Of a stretch of 9,906 bases of DNA, positions 7,105-9,906 are shown one piece after another. Under the pieces are notes generated by a model. It worked only from the letters and a program-made list of their open reading frames with translations. It made no database searches and was not told where the DNA came from. Numbering within the stretch: position 1 is the first letter of the stretch; every line of letters starts with the position of its first letter. A program made the translations under genes and the position numbers. Origin of the DNA: Methylococcaceae bacterium (GTDB lineage Bacteria > Pseudomonadota > Gammaproteobacteria > Methylococcales > Methylomonadaceae); contig CANNLO010000154.1 in NCBI GenBank assembly GCA_947505055.1, positions 1 to 9,906 of the forward strand. The letters run 5' to 3'.

Positions 7105-8358
7105 CTATGTATAGATAAGATTCTCATATAAATTTGAATGCATACTGCAAACTACTGAAATCTCAAAATTCTTTATCACTCTATTTCTAGCTGCAATCGA
7201 CATTGTTATCAAACGCGATTGATTGCCTAACAATAGTTCTATACCTTTTGCAAAATCAACTTCATCATACGGTAATGCAAGATACCCTGTAATGTTATGA
7301 TCTACAATATCCAGCAATCCACTAGTTGCAAATGCTACAACAGGTGTTCCACATGACATTGCCTCTGTCGCTACTTGACCAAAGCTTTCTAGGATTGACG
7401 GTATGCATATAATATCTGCTGCTGAATATGCGACTGCTAAACTTACATCATCATGGAGTCGACCCAAATAAGTTGTCCGAAAACCTAGATTTGACTTCTC
7501 TATCGGCTCTGTCGCACCAAAAATAACAATCTCAATTTTGTCTTTTATGGTAGATTGTTTAAGAACCTCTAATGACTTTTTTAATTTCTCAAACCCTTTG
7601 TTTGGATCACTGGTGGAGCTCATAGCGCCAAACATAATGATTTTTTTATCCAGCGGCAAATTCAGCAAACCCCTAGCTACCTGTTTGTCTATAGGCTGAA
7701 ATATCGACGTATCCAACCCATTAGGAATTATCTCAATTCTAGCATCTGCTAACAGACTACTAGTTCTAGCCTGTTCAGCCATCCATCTACTTGGCGCCAC
7801 AAAAATTGGTTGGTTCTTTTGATAAAGATGTTGTTTTCTGTGCAACCCAAGCGAGCTTAAATCATTCTTATATACACTTCCCAATTGAGGGCATTGTCCG
7901 CAACGCTCCCTGAAGGATACACAATCATTTATTATGTGGCACCCACCTGTGAATGGCCATGAGTCATGTAACGTCCAGACAAGCTTCGTAGGCACTTGCT
8001 CCAAATTGCGTAACGATAAAAAACCCGAACATAACCAGTGCGCATGAACAATATCTGGGGCAATAGCGTCTATTGAACCTACGAGTTTATTAGGCATCCA
8101 GGCAACATGCCATGGTGATTTTCTTTTATTAGGGTAAAATTTCAGAGGTAAAGCATCGATGTAAGGACGCAACATTGCGGTTGCTTTATTAAAGCTCCCT
8201 TCATTGCCGCATACCAGTACGCGTTCTCTATCTGCAACCTTCTTACGCACAAGCATCCAAGAGTCCGTACCACTTGCGAGCAACCCACGATGCAACCGAC
8301 TCGCCGCACGAGCGGCACCACCCTCTTCATCAAAGGTACTTAGGTGAAGAATTTTCAT
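7105..8358 (-). CDS. Glycosyltransferase family 4, WcaC-like, with cysteine cluster
   Basis: A GT-B glycosyltransferase of 417 residues from the ATG at 8358. The N-terminus MKILHLSTFDEEGGAARAA has the glycine/alanine donor-side loop placed as in colanic-acid WcaC-like enzymes. HAHW is at 105-108 and the subgroup signature LHDSWPFTGGCH at 130-141. Four cysteines (C140, C146, C153, C156) lie within 17 residues and end in GQCPQLGS, a pattern known in this subgroup and compatible with a bound metal or structural role. The donor domain has FGAMSSTSDPNKG (243-255) and a canonical E324-x7-E332 in SILESFGQVATEAMSCG. A longer frame starts at 8385, but that adds nine non-family residues inside the methyltransferase gene; the internal ATG forms a four-base ATGA overlap with the methyltransferase stop, which implies coupled translation. 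Sugar specificity is unknown. Confidence 0.92.
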   Translation of the reverse strand: MKILHLSTFDEEGGAARAASRLHRGLLASGTDSWMLVRKKVADRERVLVCGNEGSFNKATAMLRPYIDALPLKFYPNKRKSPWHVAWMPNKLVGSIDAIAPDIVHAHWLCSGFLSLRNLEQVPTKLVWTLHDSWPFTGGCHIINDCVSFRERCGQCPQLGSVYKNDLSSLGLHRKQHLYQKNQPIFVAPSRWMAEQARTSSLLADARIEIIPNGLDTSIFQPIDKQVARGLLNLPLDKKIIMFGAMSSTSDPNKGFEKLKKSLEVLKQSTIKDKIEIVIFGATEPIEKSNLGFRTTYLGRLHDDVSLAVAYSAADIICIPSILESFGQVATEAMSCGTPVVAFATSGLLDIVDHNITGYLALPYDEVDFAKGIELLLGNQSRLITMSIAARNRVIKNFEISVVCSMHSNLYENLIYT

Positions 8359-9044
8359 GACGTTTTTATAAAAACACCAACCCATCCATCTTTTTTTCCA
8401 ATCAAACCGAAAGATAGTTTGAATAGGAGTGCAGACAAAGCGTTAATGAGTGGCATCAACAACTTGCTGCGTGGTAAGTATACAAAGCGCTGATGAGTGG
8501 GTCGATAAAAAAATCTTTTATACCAAAGATCCTGCAATTGAATTTTATTACGTGAACGAAACTGCACCTGCGCCTTATCGGCACCAAAAACCATCTGAAT
8601 GCCAAGAGGCAAATAAGGTTTTATGTGATCAAAATCCTCAAAGAAATAGTCTGTCAAAAGCGGAGTTGCAATTATCAGAACGCCACCTAGTTTTAACAAG
8701 TCGAGATACTGATCTATAAACTCAAAACACTTTTCTGGCTCCATGTGTTCTATCACATGGAACATTAATATCGCATCCCATTTTTTATGCGGATTTATAT
8801 CACTAAAAAAATCTGCCACCGACACACAACTTAACCCATCATTAAGACACGTAGCCACTATTTCCGTATTGATTTCCACTCCAGTCGCATTAATACCATG
8901 CGATTCCATAAGTTTCAACATGCGCCCATAACCACATCCAACATCAAGAACATCGCCCTTTCCCGAATATTTATAAAGATAAGAAAGCAAGGTTTTCTCT
9001 TCAAGATCGTACTTAATTAGCCCACGGTATAGGTTTTTAATCAT
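8355..9044 (-). CDS. Class I SAM-dependent methyltransferase
   Basis: A 229-residue methyltransferase of the Methyltransf_11/23 type. SAM-binding motif I is VLDVGCGYGRML (32-43), the acidic loop is GVEIN (55-59) with Glu57 likely to bind the ribose, HVIEHM (96-101) is the motif-IV region, and LLKLGGVLIIATP (116-128) is the characteristic post-motif strand. Residues 197-215 are hydrophobic and may contact the membrane. Its place between glycosyltransferases suggests that it methylates a sugar hydroxyl on a nucleotide sugar or the growing glycan, possibly as a chain-end cap; this is inference. The start is ATG with GGAG 10 bases upstream, and it shares ATGA with the stop of the preceding glycosyltransferase. 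Its own stop again shares ATGA with the next gene, so the three are probably translated together. Confidence 0.9.
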   Translation of the reverse strand: MIKNLYRGLIKYDLEEKTLLSYLYKYSGKGDVLDVGCGYGRMLKLMESHGINATGVEINTEIVATCLNDGLSCVSVADFFSDINPHKKWDAILMFHVIEHMEPEKCFEFIDQYLDLLKLGGVLIIATPLLTDYFFEDFDHIKPYLPLGIQMVFGADKAQVQFRSRNKIQLQDLWYKRFFYRPTHQRFVYLPRSKLLMPLINALSALLFKLSFGLIGKKDGWVGVFIKTS

Positions 9045-9906
9045 TTACATTTAACTCCACTAATTATTCTTTTCAAAATTCTACTCAACTTGAAATATAT
9101 TCTCTTATACAAAGGGCGATAACCATATACCGTTTCACGCAGAATAACATCCGCCTCGTGGTTTTGAATCATTGCTAGAGGGTGCTTTAAAGGAAAACTC
9201 ATGGCAACGACCGGTAAATTAGCCAAAGGATGGTCAAGTGAAGTGGGGTGTGTTGCATTATCCCCATAACCCAAATTTGTAACCAAGTTGCTGCAAGGAA
9301 TTACATTTAGCGCATGATTTTTCCAGCAAGTATAAGTCCATTGAAAATCCCAGTAACTACACTTCGGATTTAGCTTGGCTTCTTTATATGCAATATCAAA
9401 AGTTTTCAACCACCCCTCTGCATACCTTCTACCCCCCAGATAATTGGTTAACCACTCCAAAGATCTTAAAGTCGGCCAGTCTTCCATAAAAAAATCATAC
9501 TCTGCCCATGCTCTTCTCCATGTTGCCCAACCATGAGTCTGGGTATTAATGGAATATAAATAACTATCTTCAATTATATTTTTATCAAGCAAATGATTGT
9601 TACCGGAGATCATCATGACTCGCTTATCGTCTTTATAGCGCCCTAGCAACTCATGACAATATGGAAAAAATGAAACATCTGGCGCGCAATCATCTTCCAG
9701 AATAATGCAAGTCTCAACTTGCGAAAACACCCAATCCAACCCTTGGGCCGGACTGTGGCCGCATCCAAGATTTACATCAAGAAAACGTCGTCGAACATCA
9801 CAAGGCCAATCTATTTCATTTATTACAGCCCTAGCTTCTGCACACAACCTTGGGTCATCTGAAACGCCTACCCTAGGGCCATCAGCAATTACAAATAAAG
9901 ATTTAG
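9041..9906 (-). CDS. GT-A glycosyltransferase, HlpA-like GT2 group, N-terminus beyond window
   Basis: A partial gene: 287 codons plus stop are visible and the frame is open to the right edge, so the true start is outside. The visible protein begins KSLFVIADGPR, the first conserved block after the nucleotide-binding strand in this family, continuing with RAVINEIDW (25-33) and VNLGCG (44-49). The metal/nucleotide-binding acidic motif is ILEDDC (68-73). HGWATWRRAW (124-133) and YWDFQW (184-189) are hallmark motifs, and NLVTNLGYGDNATH (206-219) closes the catalytic part. Such proteins are sometimes labelled hemolytic protein HlpA-like, but the fold is that of a glycosyltransferase. The TTG at 9847 is an internal leucine, not a start, because conserved family sequence continues upstream of it. 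It is the first gene of an ATGA-coupled trio with the methyltransferase and WcaC-like GT4. Confidence 0.88.
   Translation of the reverse strand, partial: KSLFVIADGPRVGVSDDPRLCAEARAVINEIDWPCDVRRRFLDVNLGCGHSPAQGLDWVFSQVETCIILEDDCAPDVSFFPYCHELLGRYKDDKRVMMISGNNHLLDKNIIEDSYLYSINTQTHGWATWRRAWAEYDFFMEDWPTLRSLEWLTNYLGGRRYAEGWLKTFDIAYKEAKLNPKCSYWDFQWTYTCWKNHALNVIPCSNLVTNLGYGDNATHPTSLDHPLANLPVVAMSFPLKHPLAMIQNHEADVILRETVYGYRPLYKRIYFKLSRILKRIISGVKCK
9055..9058 (-). promoter_or_regulatory. Ribosome binding site for the methyltransferase
   Basis: GGAG on the minus strand lies 10 bases before the ATG at 9044, inside the last codons of the preceding gene. The spacing is slightly long but usable, and the start is reinforced by the ATGA overlap with the upstream stop. 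Confidence 0.45.

Noticed and set aside
6815..7114. Plus-strand open frame of 99 codons spanning the 105-base gap
   Set aside because: Most of it is opposite the start of the GT-B gene and the end of the WcaC-like gene. The translation has no recognisable features.
8359..8385. Nine-residue N-terminal extension of the WcaC-like GT4
   Set aside because: Family members begin at the MKILHLST-type strand, and the internal ATG forms an ATGA overlap with the previous stop.

Overview
This window is the interior of a bacterial surface-polysaccharide locus (O-antigen, capsule or exopolysaccharide). All ten genes lie on the minus strand, so transcription runs from high to low coordinates. The WbpV-like sugar oxidoreductase closely matches a type common in Beta- and Gammaproteobacteria, which points to that group. 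The overall low G+C, many A/T-ending codons and possible TTG/GTG starts fit a low-GC member, but the species cannot be named from this sequence.

In transcription order: (1) 9906-9041, a GT-A fold glycosyltransferase of the HlpA-like GT2 group, cut off at its 5' end by the window edge; (2) 9044-8355, a class I SAM methyltransferase; (3) 8358-7105, a WcaC-like GT4. These three are joined by two four-base ATGA overlaps. After a 105-base gap come (4) 6999-5806, a divergent GT-B glycosyltransferase, and (5) 5822-4668, a GT4 that overlaps the end of gene 4. Then (6) 4618-3671, a multi-spanning EpsG/Wzy-like membrane protein that is distinctly AT-rich. After further gaps come (7) 3553-2519, an MtfB-like GT4, and (8) 2370-1519, a WcaE-like GT2. 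Last are (9) 1466-516, the WbpV-like SDR, and (10) 471-1, the first 157 residues of a WbpM/FlaA1-type nucleotide-sugar 4,6-dehydratase that runs off the left edge.

Genes 9 and 10 plausibly make a 6-deoxy-N-acetylhexosamine nucleotide such as UDP-QuiNAc or UDP-FucNAc. The six glycosyltransferases would assemble a repeat unit on the lipid carrier at the cytoplasmic face of the inner membrane. The methyltransferase may decorate it, and the EpsG-like protein is the candidate polymerase. The flippase (Wzx), the initiating phosphoglycosyltransferase and export or length-control genes are not visible and presumably lie outside.

I see no RNA genes, insertion sequences, CRISPR arrays, attachment sites or convincing rho-independent terminators. 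No stretch above 300 bases lacks a gene; the largest gaps are 148, 117 and 105 bases. I found no evidence of a new kind of system. The points of interest are the mosaic composition, two glycosyltransferases with altered E-x7-E motifs, uncertain start codons and the missing initiating transferase.
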